59,298 nucleotides of DNA from Burkholderia sp. E7m39 (GCA_001319865.1 BBSL01000176.1:1-59298); one strand, 5' to 3'. Shown: positions 1 to 9,500, counted from the first letter of the stretch. Translations and numbers: made by a program. Notes: a model not told the origin generated them from the letters alone.

Positions 1-2
1 TC

Positions 3-1010
3 GCATGCGAGATGATGCACGTCGGCGCGCATCCGCTGCCCGGATACAGGTTCGCGGATCGTCGGGCGGTCCTGACGGAACTCATGCAGATCGCCGATGA
101 GTTGGGCGATGACCACTCCATCGGCCACGCATGCGCCCGATGCCTCACAGGCTACCTCGAAATCGGCGAGTTCGGGCGCTTCGATGCGGCACTCGAACGC
201 TACCGGCAGATCGCCGCGAGCGGCCAGCAGTTCGTGGATCGCTGGTGCATGACGGGCGCGCAGGCCATGCGCGCGATTCTGGTCGGCGATTTTGCGAAGG
301 CGGAATCGAAGGCGATGGAATGTCTCGAACTCGCCGAAAGCATCGGCGAGAAAATCGCGACGGGCGTGTTCGGCATGCAGATGTTTGCAATCCGTCGCGA
401 GCAAGGCCGGCTCGCGGAGATCGCGCCATTACTCAAACGCTTCACCGACGATCACGCCGACGACTCGGTCTGGGGTCCCGGCCTCATGCTGATATGGAGC
501 GACCTGGGTTACGAGGCGCACGCGCGCGGCAGTCTGGAGCGACTGTCGAACATCGAAACGTCGATTCCCGTGGACAGCAAGCGCCTCATCACGCTGACCT
601 ACTTCGCGGAAGTGGCCGCGCGACTCGGCGAACGGGAACACGCGGCGCGCATCTACGAGTTGCTGCTTCCGTTTCGCGATCAGGTCGTCACGGTGCCGGC
701 CTTCACGCTGTGCTGCGGCGCGGCGGCGCGCTATCTCGGCATGCTCGCTGGCGCCCTGCACGACTGGAGCGCGGCCGAAGCGCATTTCGACTACGCGCTC
801 AAGATGGACGAGCGCTTGCAGGCCTGGCCATGGCTCGCACATACACGCCACGAATATGCGCTCATGCTCGGCGCTCGCGCTCGCGACGACGACAGAGCCC
901 GCGCGGCACAGCTGCTTGCATCGAGCGCGGCAACGGCAAAGACGCTAGGGATGTATGCGTTGCTCGAGCGCATTTCGTGCGCATCGAGCACACAGGCTAC
1001 GAAAAACTGA
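3..1010 (+). CDS. C-terminal part of a TPR-rich regulator (5' end outside window)
   Basis: The reading frame is open to the left edge of the window, so the first ATG (position 12) is probably internal and the protein is N-terminally cut. About 330 residues are visible, almost all helical, with repeated pairs of helices typical of tetratricopeptide-like arrays. This resembles the C-terminal solenoid of large AAA-ATPase/adenylate-cyclase-type or MalT-like signalling proteins, which often sit beside a DUF4242 gene such as the one that follows. No nucleotide-binding or cyclase motif is inside the visible part, so the function is inferred only from fold and context. Confidence 0.6.
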   Translation, partial: ACEMMHVGAHPLPGYRFADRRAVLTELMQIADELGDDHSIGHACARCLTGYLEIGEFGRFDAALERYRQIAASGQQFVDRWCMTGAQAMRAILVGDFAKAESKAMECLELAESIGEKIATGVFGMQMFAIRREQGRLAEIAPLLKRFTDDHADDSVWGPGLMLIWSDLGYEAHARGSLERLSNIETSIPVDSKRLITLTYFAEVAARLGEREHAARIYELLLPFRDQVVTVPAFTLCCGAAARYLGMLAGALHDWSAAEAHFDYALKMDERLQAWPWLAHTRHEYALMLGARARDDDRARAAQLLASSAATAKTLGMYALLERISCASSTQATKN

Positions 1011-1068
1011 TTCATTGAGTACATGCAGTCAGACGGCAGCAATGCGTCCACACCTGAAGGAGAGCAAC

Positions 1069-1326
1069 ATGCCACGGTTCATGATCGAACGGAATTTCGC
1101 CGAGCAACTTGAAATGACTGCGCAAGGCGCGGAGGGCGTCAGACAGATCAATGATGAGGAAGGTGTTAAGTGGCTGTTCTCGTTCCTCAGCGCCGATAAG
1201 CGGAAAACGTATTGCTTATACGAGGCGCCGAATGTCGACGCGATCCTCTCCGCAGCGCGGCGTTTGAGCCTGCCTGCCGATGTGGTGGTCGAAGTCAGCG
1301 ACCTGCGCCCGGAGATGTTCAGCTAG
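1069..1326 (+). CDS. DUF4242 (putative nickel-binding) small protein
   Basis: An 85-residue protein starting MPRFMIER, with the INDEEGVKWL...FLSADKRKTYCLYEAP core characteristic of DUF4242 proteins, some of which are annotated as nickel-binding. The ATG at 1069 is preceded by AAGGAGA at about 1057-1063; the longer frame beginning at 955 overlaps the upstream gene and is unlikely to be translated. It lies 58 bp downstream of the TPR protein on the same strand and may be co-transcribed with it. Biochemical role is unknown; family assignment is confident, function is not. Confidence 0.8.
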   Translation: MPRFMIERNFAEQLEMTAQGAEGVRQINDEEGVKWLFSFLSADKRKTYCLYEAPNVDAILSAARRLSLPADVVVEVSDLRPEMFS

Positions 1327-1377
1327 CGTTGAGGCGCGATGCCGTTTCTGCGCATCGCGCAAGGGTTGTCGACTGCT

Positions 1378-1719
1378 TCATTGCGGCCTGAGGTGCAGAT
1401 CATTGCTCACCGACTGCACCCCCGGCACGCCGCGCGTCACGGCAAGCGCTTTCTGAATCTGCGCTTCCGAATCCGCGTAACCCGACAACTGCACGACGCT
1501 TCGGTACGTCGCGACGCTCATTGGCAAAGATCTCAATTCCGGGTCCGCGACGAGCGCCTGCTTCACGCGCGCGGCGAGCGCAGCGTCGTCATTGATCTTA
1601 CCCAGCGTGGTCGCGGCGGGTGTCGCCGTCGACTTGCAACCATTGTTGAACAGGAACGCAGGCAACACGAATGCCGCGACGATCAGCAATCGGCTGTTGA
1701 TGTATGGCGCGTTTCGCAT
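1378..1719 (-). CDS. BON-domain lipoprotein
   Basis: A 113-residue protein beginning MRNAPYINSRLL, followed by a hydrophobic segment and a lipobox-like FNNGC, so it is probably exported and lipid-anchored. The mature part carries one BON domain (INDDAALAARVKQAL...SVVQLSGYADSEAQIQKAL...GVQSVSNDLHL), as in OsmY/DolP-type envelope proteins thought to contact phospholipid. I chose the ATG at 1719 rather than the upstream one at 1782 because it places the signal peptide at the N-terminus. It stands alone between the DUF4242 gene and hipA; envelope-stress function is an inference from the family. Confidence 0.75.
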   Translation of the reverse strand: MRNAPYINSRLLIVAAFVLPAFLFNNGCKSTATPAATTLGKINDDAALAARVKQALVADPELRSLPMSVATYRSVVQLSGYADSEAQIQKALAVTRGVPGVQSVSNDLHLRPQ

Positions 1720-1900
1720 GTCCGTTACGACATCCTGGTTTCGTGGGAAAGCGGTAATTGGGGTTGTCTCGTCCGCACGCACGCGTGTGAGCGCTTGAGG
1801 TCACCATGATAGCGCCGGATAGGGGAACGCACTCGGCGCTTTGTTCCCGGGGCGAGGTGAGTGTGAGTGTCTTTGCCGCGACTGACGGACGGTCACTTGC

Positions 1901-1943
1901 CTCCATTCACTGTATGTCACAACATGACATACAGTGAATGGAG
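1901..1943. repeat. perfect long inverted repeat downstream of hipA
   Basis: Two perfect 19-bp arms (left arm 1901-1919, right arm 1925-1943) are separated by five bases (CAACA). The right arm reads TGACATACAGTGAATGGAG. The element lies 28 bp beyond the hipA stop codon. It has no T-run on either side, so it is not an ordinary intrinsic terminator, though it could act as a transcript-end hairpin or a protein-binding site. Confidence 0.85.
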
Positions 1944-1971
1944 TATTGCGCACCGTCGTCACTTGCGTTCC

Positions 1972-3324
1972 CTATTTCTCGATCGGCATCGCCTGGAGCC
2001 GCGCTGAACTATCGCGCAGACCTGTCAGGATGCGCGCTGCTACGCGCTCTGGGAATTCACTCGGCAGAGCAGACGAGACTTTCTCGATGACCTCGGGAGT
2101 TCTCTCCAGAATGCTGCTGATGAGCGGTTCAGCGGTGGGGCCGTAGTGGCAGAGCTGGGCCGTGAGGTTGAAATGGCTGCGATTGATATCGCGCATCTTG
2201 TAGTGTCGACCGCTGGTCCCGCACATTGCCATCGCGAGCTTTGCTTTATGCCATGACCACTGATTGCCCGCATCGCCTTCTACTGGCCAGATTGACATCA
2301 CGTCGTATAAGGGCGTCATCTCAAAGCGTCCGCCTGCAAGTAACCTGATGCTGAAATTTTTGGCATGACCATCTGGGGCAGCGAGTAACCAGAAAAGGAT
2401 ATGGGCGGACATGAAAGTAGCGAGGTCTTCCGTAGCATTTCTGGAATGCCTGAGTATGTCGGCTATTTGTCGGACGCTGGGTCCCCCTTTTTCTTCGTAC
2501 TTCAGATGCGGTGCGATTCCAAGTGCCTGGCAAAAATCCTCTTGTGGCAAGCGCAAAAGAGCGCCGTTACGGGGCGAAAACGTGCGGTCGAAGCGCTCGA
2601 CACATAGCACTTTCTGGCTCCCGAACGTCATGATCTCCGCCTGTGGTACAGGCAACCCATAGGCGTTCAGGATGGCAAGACAAAGCCATTCGTTTTCGAC
2701 CGACGTATGGAAGTCCACTCGCTTGTTTCCGATCAGGCCGATTGGAAGCTTCAGGATGTGAGTCGTCGGCGTTGCGCCGTGAGGCAGAAACCATTGATTA
2801 CCTACGCGTAGTAATGCGGTTTTCTCCTGTGCTCCTGCGAGCGAAATCCGAAAGTCGTCCTCGTCATCTGTCGTGACTGGCTCCGAGCCGAGCGTGCGCT
2901 GAAGGATTATCTCGATTGCATCGTCTGATAACGGTTTGCCTTCGGCTGCGCGTAACGGCCCTGGATCGTCATCCTCGCCTAGCAATTGCACCGCGCCAAC
3001 GCAGTCTCGACCAACCGCTTTGAGCAGCTCAAAAGATTCATCAGTTTCGGTTTTAAAGCGGGTGGCGATCCGTTTTCGAATCTCGGGGGCGTCCGGCAGC
3101 AGATTGTCGAAATAATTCTGTACACGGACCCCCTTCAGAGGTGCTTCGTCTATCCCGAACGGGAGTGATAGAGAGAGGGGACGGCCGACGGAGGAGCGCG
3201 TCCAGGTGGTGGCGTAGCGCAGTTCCATCTCGCCTCTGGCGGGAATGATCCAGGTTCCGACACGTTCGCCGTTTGCCCAGATCGAAAGGGCGCGAGAATG
3301 AGATTTGCGTCCCATGTTCACCAT
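1972..3324 (-). CDS. hipA: HipA-family serine/threonine kinase toxin
   Basis: A 450-residue protein with the HipA N-terminal subdomain (SIWANGERVGTWI...PLSLSLPFG) and the C-terminal kinase domain. Visible kinase features are SLAGAQEKTALL, the catalytic-loop motif PDGHAKNFS and the metal-binding region PLYDVMSIWP. HipA toxins phosphorylate translation targets such as glutamyl-tRNA synthetase, causing growth arrest, and are neutralised by HipB. The gene overlaps the end of hipB by 7 bp if the ATG at 3324 is used; the ATG at 3315 (MGRKSH) is an equally plausible start and would abolish the overlap. Base composition is visibly less GC-rich than the neighbours, which suggests lateral acquisition. 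Confidence 0.9.
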   Translation of the reverse strand: MVNMGRKSHSRALSIWANGERVGTWIIPARGEMELRYATTWTRSSVGRPLSLSLPFGIDEAPLKGVRVQNYFDNLLPDAPEIRKRIATRFKTETDESFELLKAVGRDCVGAVQLLGEDDDPGPLRAAEGKPLSDDAIEIILQRTLGSEPVTTDDEDDFRISLAGAQEKTALLRVGNQWFLPHGATPTTHILKLPIGLIGNKRVDFHTSVENEWLCLAILNAYGLPVPQAEIMTFGSQKVLCVERFDRTFSPRNGALLRLPQEDFCQALGIAPHLKYEEKGGPSVRQIADILRHSRNATEDLATFMSAHILFWLLAAPDGHAKNFSIRLLAGGRFEMTPLYDVMSIWPVEGDAGNQWSWHKAKLAMAMCGTSGRHYKMRDINRSHFNLTAQLCHYGPTAEPLISSILERTPEVIEKVSSALPSEFPERVAARILTGLRDSSARLQAMPIEK

Positions 3325-3581
3325 TCCGGCTGGGTGGTGCTGAGGCTATCGACCTCGCTTATGTCACGGGATTGAACGCATAGCTCCAGTTCGTAAATCG
3401 CAAAGAGTGCGAGCATTTGTTGGAGCGTTATGGTCGCTGTGGCCGTCGTCTCGAGTAAGGACAGGCGGGGCTGTTTGATGCCCATGCGCCGGGCGACTTC
3501 AGCCTGGGTAAAGCCCTTTGCCTTTCTGGCCGACAGTAGGATCTCGCTCATTTGTACCGGCGTGCTGACGAGGATCTTCAT
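3318..3581 (-). CDS. hipB: HipB-family antitoxin / XRE repressor
   Basis: An 87-residue protein with an XRE helix-turn-helix (ILLSARKAKGFTQAEVARRMGIKQPRLSLLE) directly upstream of, and overlapping, hipA. HipB proteins bind and inactivate HipA and repress their own operon. The C-terminal tail after the HTH would be the HipA-contacting and degradable part. Autoregulation is supported by a five-site operator array immediately upstream whose first copy covers the ribosome-binding site (AGGAATAA before the ATG). Confidence 0.9.
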   Translation of the reverse strand: MKILVSTPVQMSEILLSARKAKGFTQAEVARRMGIKQPRLSLLETTATATITLQQMLALFAIYELELCVQSRDISEVDSLSTTQPEW

Positions 3582-3585
3582 ACGT

Positions 3586-3706
3586 TATTCCTGTGGTGAA
3601 TATCCCTAGAATATTCTCTCGAGGAATAAAATGCAAATATTCCTTTGGACAATAAAACGTCAATATTACCGCAGAGAATAAAATGAGCATATTTCTGTAA
3701 AGAATA
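3586..3706 (-). promoter_or_regulatory. hipBA operator array: five 17-bp sites at 26-bp period
   Basis: Five copies of TATTN-N7-NAATA begin at 3586, 3612, 3638, 3664 and 3690, exactly 26 bp apart. The sites are TATTCCTGTGGTGAATA, TATTCTCTCGAGGAATA, TATTCCTTTGGACAATA, TATTACCGCAGAGAATA and TATTTCTGTAAAGAATA. A sixth, decayed copy may start at 3716. The arrangement resembles the multiple inverted repeats bound by E. coli HipB (TATCC-N8-GGATA) but with its own half-site. Site 1 sits 4 bp before the hipB start codon. Binding by HipB is inferred. Confidence 0.8.
3608..3636 (-). promoter_or_regulatory. candidate sigma-70 promoter of hipBA
   Basis: On the minus strand a -35 TTGCAT (3631-3636) and a -10 TATTCT (3608-3613) are separated by 17 bp. 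They lie between and within operator sites 2 and 3 of the hipBA array, so bound repressor would block polymerase. Confidence 0.6.
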
Positions 3707-3898
3707 TTGCTCGGGTGTTCGTCAGCGTCATCGGGTGAGGCACTGCCGTCGGGGCTGCGGGCGTGGCGCGCACGGGCCCTGCGCGAAAACGCAACTACCC
3801 GTCTGCCGCAGCCACGCCAACGCCCACGCCTTCGGCGGCAGAAAAACGCCTGACAAAAAGTGGACAGCGCCTCACCCCGCAGTAGCGGCCCCGCGCGA

Positions 3899-4327
3899 TC
3901 ACTGCGTCTTCTTCTTTCGCGACGACGCCTTCATCTCGATCACATCCGGCGACCGCTTGCGCTTGCCGGGCACCACGCCCATGCGCGGATCACGTTCGCT
4001 CGCCAACGCAACCATCTGCTGCGCGACCGTTTCGAACTCGGGATGGCTTTGCGAAATATAGAGCCACTTGCCGAGCACGGGATGCGGCACGAGCGCGGGA
4101 AAGTCATCGAGCAGACCCGCTTGCCTGTCGTGCGACGTGCACACGGCGAGCCCATTCCACGGCTCGTCGCCGGTTGCGACGGCGAGATAAAGGAGTCCGT
4201 CGAGATACGCGGCCTGGAAATTGAAGAACCGCTCACGCGAATACTCGGGGTCGCGTTCGAGCGGCTCGAAGATCCACACGAGCGGGTTTTCACGTTTTCG
4301 TTTCGGGTTCAGATCGACAGGCTGCAT
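3899..4327 (-). CDS. conserved hypothetical protein
   Basis: A 142-residue soluble protein beginning MQPVDLNPKRKREN with a very basic C-terminus (KASSRKKKTQ). No signal peptide, membrane segment or catalytic motif is evident. The ATG at 4327 follows an AAGG-type ribosome site; the longer frame up to 4705 would run antisense into the next gene and is rejected. The charged ends could point to nucleic-acid contact, but this is only a guess. It is divergent from the 3-hydroxyacyl-CoA dehydrogenase gene. Confidence 0.65.
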   Translation of the reverse strand: MQPVDLNPKRKRENPLVWIFEPLERDPEYSRERFFNFQAAYLDGLLYLAVATGDEPWNGLAVCTSHDRQAGLLDDFPALVPHPVLGKWLYISQSHPEFETVAQQMVALASERDPRMGVVPGKRKRSPDVIEMKASSRKKKTQ

Positions 4328-4526
4328 GGACGGACCTTCAGTGAGAGTCCACGGATGATAACCGTCCGCTCGGTTCACGGAACGCGTCGTACGAATCACG
4401 AATTGGCCTCGCGTCACGCACATGCGACTTTCACACGGCCTCGCGCGAGAAACAGGTATCGTATCGCCGATGATGCATTGCAACGCATCGCTGGAACGAA
4501 CGGAACCGACTGTGAAAGGAGCAGCA

Positions 4527-5393
4527 ATGGCAACGAAGATCGAAACGATAGGCATCGTCGGCGCGGGCACGATGGGCAACGGCATCGCGCAGGTATCGGC
4601 GGTGGCGGGGCTGAAGGTCGTGCTCATCGACGTGACGGACGCCGCGCTCGAAAAGGGCGTCGCGACGCTGACCGCGAGTCTCGCGAAGCTCGTCGAGAAG
4701 GGCAAGATCGAAACCGCGGCGCGCGACGCCGCGCTGACGCGTATCGAGACTTCGACCGACTATCAGCGCCTCGCAGGCGTGGATCTCGTGATCGAAGCCG
4801 CGACGGAAAACGCGGAACTGAAAATCCGCATTCTGCGGCAGATCGAATCGGTGGTGAGCGGCGAGGCGATCATCGCATCGAACACGTCGTCGATTTCGAT
4901 CACGGCGCTGGCCGCGACGCTCGCGAAGCCGGAACGTTTCGTCGGCATGCACTTCTTCAATCCCGTGCCGTTGCTGCCGCTCGTCGAAGTCATTCGCGGC
5001 GTGCAGACGAGCGACGATACGGCCGCCACCGTGCGCGAGCTGACCGAGCGTCTCGGCAAGACGCCCGTCAGCGTGAAGAACGCGCCGGGCTTCGTGGTCA
5101 ACCGTGTTCTCGTGCCGATGATCAACGAGGCGTTCTTCGTGCTGGCGGACGGCATCGCGAGCGCGGAAGAGATCGATGCAGGCATGCGTCTCGGCGCGAA
5201 TCATCCCATCGGGCCGCTCGCGCTCGCGGACCTCATCGGGCTCGACGTGTGCCTGTCGGTGATGGATGTGTTCCTGAAGGATTTCGGCGACTCGAAGTAT
5301 CGCGCGTGCCCGCTGTTGCGCGAACTGGTCGCAGCGGGCCGGCTCGGTCGCAAGACTGGGCACGGCGTCTATCGCTACGATCAGAAGCGTTGA
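4527..5393 (+). CDS. 3-hydroxybutyryl-CoA / 3-hydroxyacyl-CoA dehydrogenase
   Basis: A 288-residue protein that starts with a Rossmann fold (IGIVGAGTMGNGIAQVSA) and contains the family's ASNTSSISI and GMHFFNPVPLLPLVEV segments, the catalytic-histidine region, followed by the C-terminal helical domain (KNAPGFVVNRVLVPMINEA). It should oxidise (S)-3-hydroxybutyryl-CoA to acetoacetyl-CoA with NAD(P)+, in butanoate or PHB metabolism or phenylacetate-type beta-oxidation. The ATG at 4527 has a GAAAGGAG site upstream; the longer frame from 4422 lacks one. Length fits the single-domain family. Confidence 0.9.
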   Translation: MATKIETIGIVGAGTMGNGIAQVSAVAGLKVVLIDVTDAALEKGVATLTASLAKLVEKGKIETAARDAALTRIETSTDYQRLAGVDLVIEAATENAELKIRILRQIESVVSGEAIIASNTSSISITALAATLAKPERFVGMHFFNPVPLLPLVEVIRGVQTSDDTAATVRELTERLGKTPVSVKNAPGFVVNRVLVPMINEAFFVLADGIASAEEIDAGMRLGANHPIGPLALADLIGLDVCLSVMDVFLKDFGDSKYRACPLLRELVAAGRLGRKTGHGVYRYDQKR

Positions 5394-5425
5394 CCAACGG
5401 CGCCAGACGGCTCGCATTGCCCGGT

Positions 5426-6289
5426 TCAGCCAAGCTCGAACGACGTCACGCCGTACAGCTGCTCAAGCGGTATGTCCGGCGCGTGTTTCGTGTACATGCG
5501 CGCTGTTTCGAATACGCTCGTCAGCCGATGCCGTCCAGCAAGCGCAACGGCCGACGCATTGAGTTCGGGCACGTCGAGCGCGACGGTCTCGCCAGCGCAA
5601 CGGGCGACGAGCGCAGTGAACAGTGCCTCGGCCGTTCGATCGTCGTCGGCGAATAGCGGTCCGATCTTGCGTCCTTCGCGGCATTGTCGAAGGACGCCAT
5701 AACCGCGCATCTGTCCATCGTCGACGCGCGCGAGCGCGACGGCGCCGGGCTGACCGATCCACGCGCGTAGAAAAGCCTCGCGCGGCGCGGGAAAAAAGCG
5801 CCTGTCATAGGCGCTCAACAACTCGAACGGCAACTGGCGCACGTCGATCAGGGCCGCGGCGCTGGCCGCATCGATTTCGGCGATGCCCTGAAACCGTATG
5901 TTCCTGTACGCGAGCTGAAATCCGGACTTGCGGTAATTGGGCTGCTGCGCCACCACGCCGTCCAGGCCGATGTTGCTCTCGCCGAGATACGCGATCGCAT
6001 GCTGCCAGATGCGCCAGCCAAAGCCTTTGCCGCGAAACTCGGGCCGCACGATGTAAAGGCCGATGAAGCCGAAGTGCGCATCGTAGGCGACGGCCGAAAT
6101 CGAGCCGACAGGTTCGCCGCGCAGTTCCCCCACGAAAAAGCCGCCCGCGTCGGCGCAGCGAAAGCAGTGAGCATCGTGCACGCCCGGGTTCCAGCCTTCG
6201 CGCGCCGCCCATTCGATGGCGAGCGGCACGTCGTCGGCTGTCATCGTGCGAACGATGAAGTCGCCTGTGCTTTTCGTCGCTTCGTCCAT
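5426..6289 (-). CDS. GNAT-family N-acetyltransferase with C-terminal second domain
   Basis: A 287-residue protein. The N-terminal half is a classic GNAT fold (VRTMTADDVPLAIEWAA..., acetyl-CoA-binding RPEFRGKGFGWRIW). The C-terminal half (from about residue 150) resembles the Acetyltransf_18 module of YitH-like proteins. The substrate is unknown. It is convergent with the hydroxyacyl-CoA dehydrogenase gene, 32 bp away, and transcribed alone. The family call is firm and the specific role open. Confidence 0.85.
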   Translation of the reverse strand: MDEATKSTGDFIVRTMTADDVPLAIEWAAREGWNPGVHDAHCFRCADAGGFFVGELRGEPVGSISAVAYDAHFGFIGLYIVRPEFRGKGFGWRIWQHAIAYLGESNIGLDGVVAQQPNYRKSGFQLAYRNIRFQGIAEIDAASAAALIDVRQLPFELLSAYDRRFFPAPREAFLRAWIGQPGAVALARVDDGQMRGYGVLRQCREGRKIGPLFADDDRTAEALFTALVARCAGETVALDVPELNASAVALAGRHRLTSVFETARMYTKHAPDIPLEQLYGVTSFELG

Positions 6290-6453
6290 GACGTCTCCTT
6301 CGCAGCGCGTTCATGCAGGCTCCTATCATGCCGCCAAACGCGCGCTCATGCGCAGCCCGTGACGCACGTTGGTGCGATGCGCGTGCGCCAGCGCATTTTT
6401 CTGCACCGCATCGCGGCATGAGCGCACCGCCGAAGGGATTATTCAGCAAACGC

Positions 6454-6480
6454 TAAAGTCGAAAAAAGTCGCGCCGATAT
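6454..6480 (+). promoter_or_regulatory. sigma-28 (FliA)-type promoter of the GGDEF-EAL gene
   Basis: TAAA (6454-6457), a 15-bp spacer, then GCCGATAT (6473-6480) match the flagellar sigma-28 consensus TAAA-N15-GCCGATAA at 11 of 12 defined bases. It lies about 107 bp upstream of the chosen start codon at 6587. The rest of the gap 6290-6586 shows nothing else clear. Confidence 0.65.
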
Positions 6481-6586
6481 GCCGTATTGGCGAGCGGCTT
6501 CATCAATGCGCGCGCCCTGTCTTTTTCTCTTTCCTCGACCGGGAGTGCGGTGTGATTCGTTCGATGTCGTACGCGGCGCGCATGCC

Positions 6587-9500
6587 ATGAAGCGCAATCC
6601 GTTCTTCCGCCTGCTGGCGCGTTTGCGCGTGGGCCGCAAGCTGCTGCTGATCTACCTGCTGGACCTGAGCGCCGTCGTGTACATCAGCGGCATTCTGATT
6701 CACGAGAAGTACATTTCGATCGACTTCTCGAACAAGGAAATCATCGGCAACGCGTATATCGGCACGGTGCGCGACGCGCTGATCGATGTCGCGATGACGG
6801 GCGCCGGGCAGCGTCCGCCCGTTGCGCGCCTGAACGATGCGCAGGCGGATCTCGTGAAAACGGAAGCGGAGTTCGGCGCGCATCTGCAAAGCGCCGATCT
6901 GAATGCGCGCGTGCGCGCCGCGCTCGGTGTGCTCGCGCGCGAGGCGCAGCCCACGCCAGCCGAAATCAACGAAGCGCTCGATGCGTGCCGAGAACTCGTC
7001 ACGCGCGTGGGCAATCAGTCGAACCTGATTCTCGACCCCGACCTCGACAGCTACTACGCCATGTCGCTGTCGATCCTGCGCTACCCGGCGCTGCTCGATT
7101 CCGTGAACCACATTGGCCGGCAGTTGCACGGGGGCGCGCGCGCGTCGCGCTCACACGATGAACTGCGCGCGCGTTATCTCGTGCTCGAAGGTCAGCTCGA
7201 TGCCGTATTGCAAGGTTTGCGCTCCGACTTCTCGGAAGCGGGCGCGGCCAATCATGCCGTCGATTCCGCGTTAGGGCCTTCGATGTCGCGCATGCTCACG
7301 GCCGTCGAAGCGTACCGGCACGCGGCGCGCATCGTCGTCGACAGCAACGGCGACGTCGATCCCGCGTTGCTGTCGATTGTCGACGTCCAGCAGCAGACGC
7401 TCATTGCCGGCGTGCGCGATACGTGGCGCACCACGGCAGATCAGCTCGATGGCCTGCTGCATGCGCGCGTGCGCGGACTGTTCTCACGCATGTGGCTGCA
7501 TCTCGGCACGGCGCTCTTCCTCTTGTGCAGCATTCTCGGCATGGTCTACTTCGTCGCGCAGCAGATTTCGCGGCCGCTGCGCCAGCTTGCGCGTGTGATG
7601 GACACGGTGCGCAGAACGGGCGATCACGGGGTGCGTGCAAGCTGGCATAGCCAGGATGAAATCGGCCAGCTCGTGCGCGGCTTCAACGAAATGCTCGAAC
7701 AGCTCGATCGGGAACGCGACGTGCAGAAGGAACTCGCGGCGACGGCCCGCGCGGCTGCCGCACAGCATGCGCTCGTCGAATCGACGCCCGTGCCGATGAT
7801 GGTGACAGCCGTGCCCGGTCACGAAGTGCTGCACGCGAACCAGCCGGCGCTGTACTGGCTCAACGGCTGCACGACGGACCCGTGGGCGTATGGGCTCGAT
7901 TCGTCGGTGCGCGCGCGGTTCTTCCAGCAACTGTCGGATCGCGATGCCGTCGACGAATTCGAAGTGCGCTGGAAAGCGAGCACCGAGCCGACCTGGGCCA
8001 TGCTGTCGGCGCGGCGTCTGACTTTCCAGGGGCGCGATGCCGTGCTCACGGCATTCACGCCGATCAACCAGATCAAGCTGATGGAACAGCGCCTCGAACT
8101 GTGGGCGAAGGTGTTCGAAGCGTCGTCGGAGGCGATCCTGATACTCGATCAGGAAAGGCGCCTGTTGACGGCCAATGCATCGTTCTATCGCGCCACGGGT
8201 TATCGCGCGGAGGATATCGCGGGCAAGCCGCCCACGTTCATCGTCGCCGGCGCGAATGGCGATGCGGTGATCTTGTCGCTGGCGACGCTCGTCGACCGCT
8301 CGAGTTCGTGGAACGGCGAAGCGCAAATCCGGCGGCGTCAAGGCGGCGAATATCCGGCGTGGCTGATGATCAGCGCCGTGCGCGACAAGCGCGGCAATGT
8401 TTCGCACTATATCTGCACGCTGATCGACATCACCGACCGCAAGAAAAGCGAAGCGCGCATCGAGTTTCTCGCCGAACACGACGTGTTGACCGAGTTGCCC
8501 AATCGAGCGCTCTTCACGAAGCGCCTCGGCGCAGTGCTCGAAAGCGCGAAGTACGCACAGCGGCGCGTGGCCGTGCTCTTCATCGACCTGGACCGCTTCA
8601 AGGACATCAACGATTCGCTCGGCCATCACATCGGCGACGGGCTGCTGCGCTCCGTCTCGCGGCGGCTGGTGCAGGCCGTGCGCAGCGGCGACACGGTGAG
8701 CCGTCTGGGCGGCGACGAATTCACGATGATCCTCACCGACGTGGGCAGCCCGGCCGAGGTCGCGCGCACGATCGACGAACGATTGCTGCCGCTCGTGCGC
8801 GAGCCGCATGCGATCGGCGGCGTGACGCTGCAGGTAGCATGCAGCGTGGGCGTGGCGCTCTATCCCGACGACGGCGCTGACATCGAGACGCTGATGCAGA
8901 ACGCCGATGCCGCGATGTATCAGGCGAAAGCGGCAGGGCGCAATCTCGTGAAGTTCTTTTCGCCCGACATGGCCGAGCGTGCGCGCCAGCGGCTTGCGCT
9001 CGAAGCCTGTCTGCGCGTGGCCATCGAGCGGCGCGAGTTGCGCCTCGCATACCAGCCGTGCCTCGATGCGAAAACGGGCGCGCTCGTGAGTGTGGAAGGC
9101 CTGTTGCGGTGGACGCATCCGCAATTGGGCGCGGTGTCGCCATCGCAGTTCATCCCCATTGCCGAAGAGACGCGGCTGATCATTCCGATTGGCGCATGGG
9201 TCATCGACGAAGCGTGCCGCCAGCTCGCGCGGTGGCGCGACGACGAGTTGGGCGAACTGCGCATGTCGATCAATCTGTCGGCGATCCAGTTGCGCGACGC
9301 GGATCTCGTCCATACGCTGCGGCACAGCCTGAGCACGCATGGCGTCGCCCCGCATCGGCTCGAACTCGAAATCACCGAAACCGTGTTAATGGACAGCGCG
9401 GAAAACTATCTCGACGCAATTCGCGCGATACGCGCGCTCGGCGTGACGCTATCGCTCGACGATTTCGGCACCGGCTATTCGAGCCTCAGCTATCTGAACC

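Noticed and set aside
1901..1943. LexA box, because arms contain CTGTATGT and ACATACAG
   Set aside because: LexA sites need CTGT-N8-ACAG; here the gap is 17 bases.
3735..4061. 108-residue plus-strand ORF after the hipBA operator
   Set aside because: It overlaps the better-supported minus-strand gene, has no ribosome site and is Arg/His/Cys-rich like other shadows.
7484..9355. 623-residue minus-strand frame opposite the GGDEF-EAL gene
   Set aside because: Antisense shadow with biased composition and no recognisable motif.
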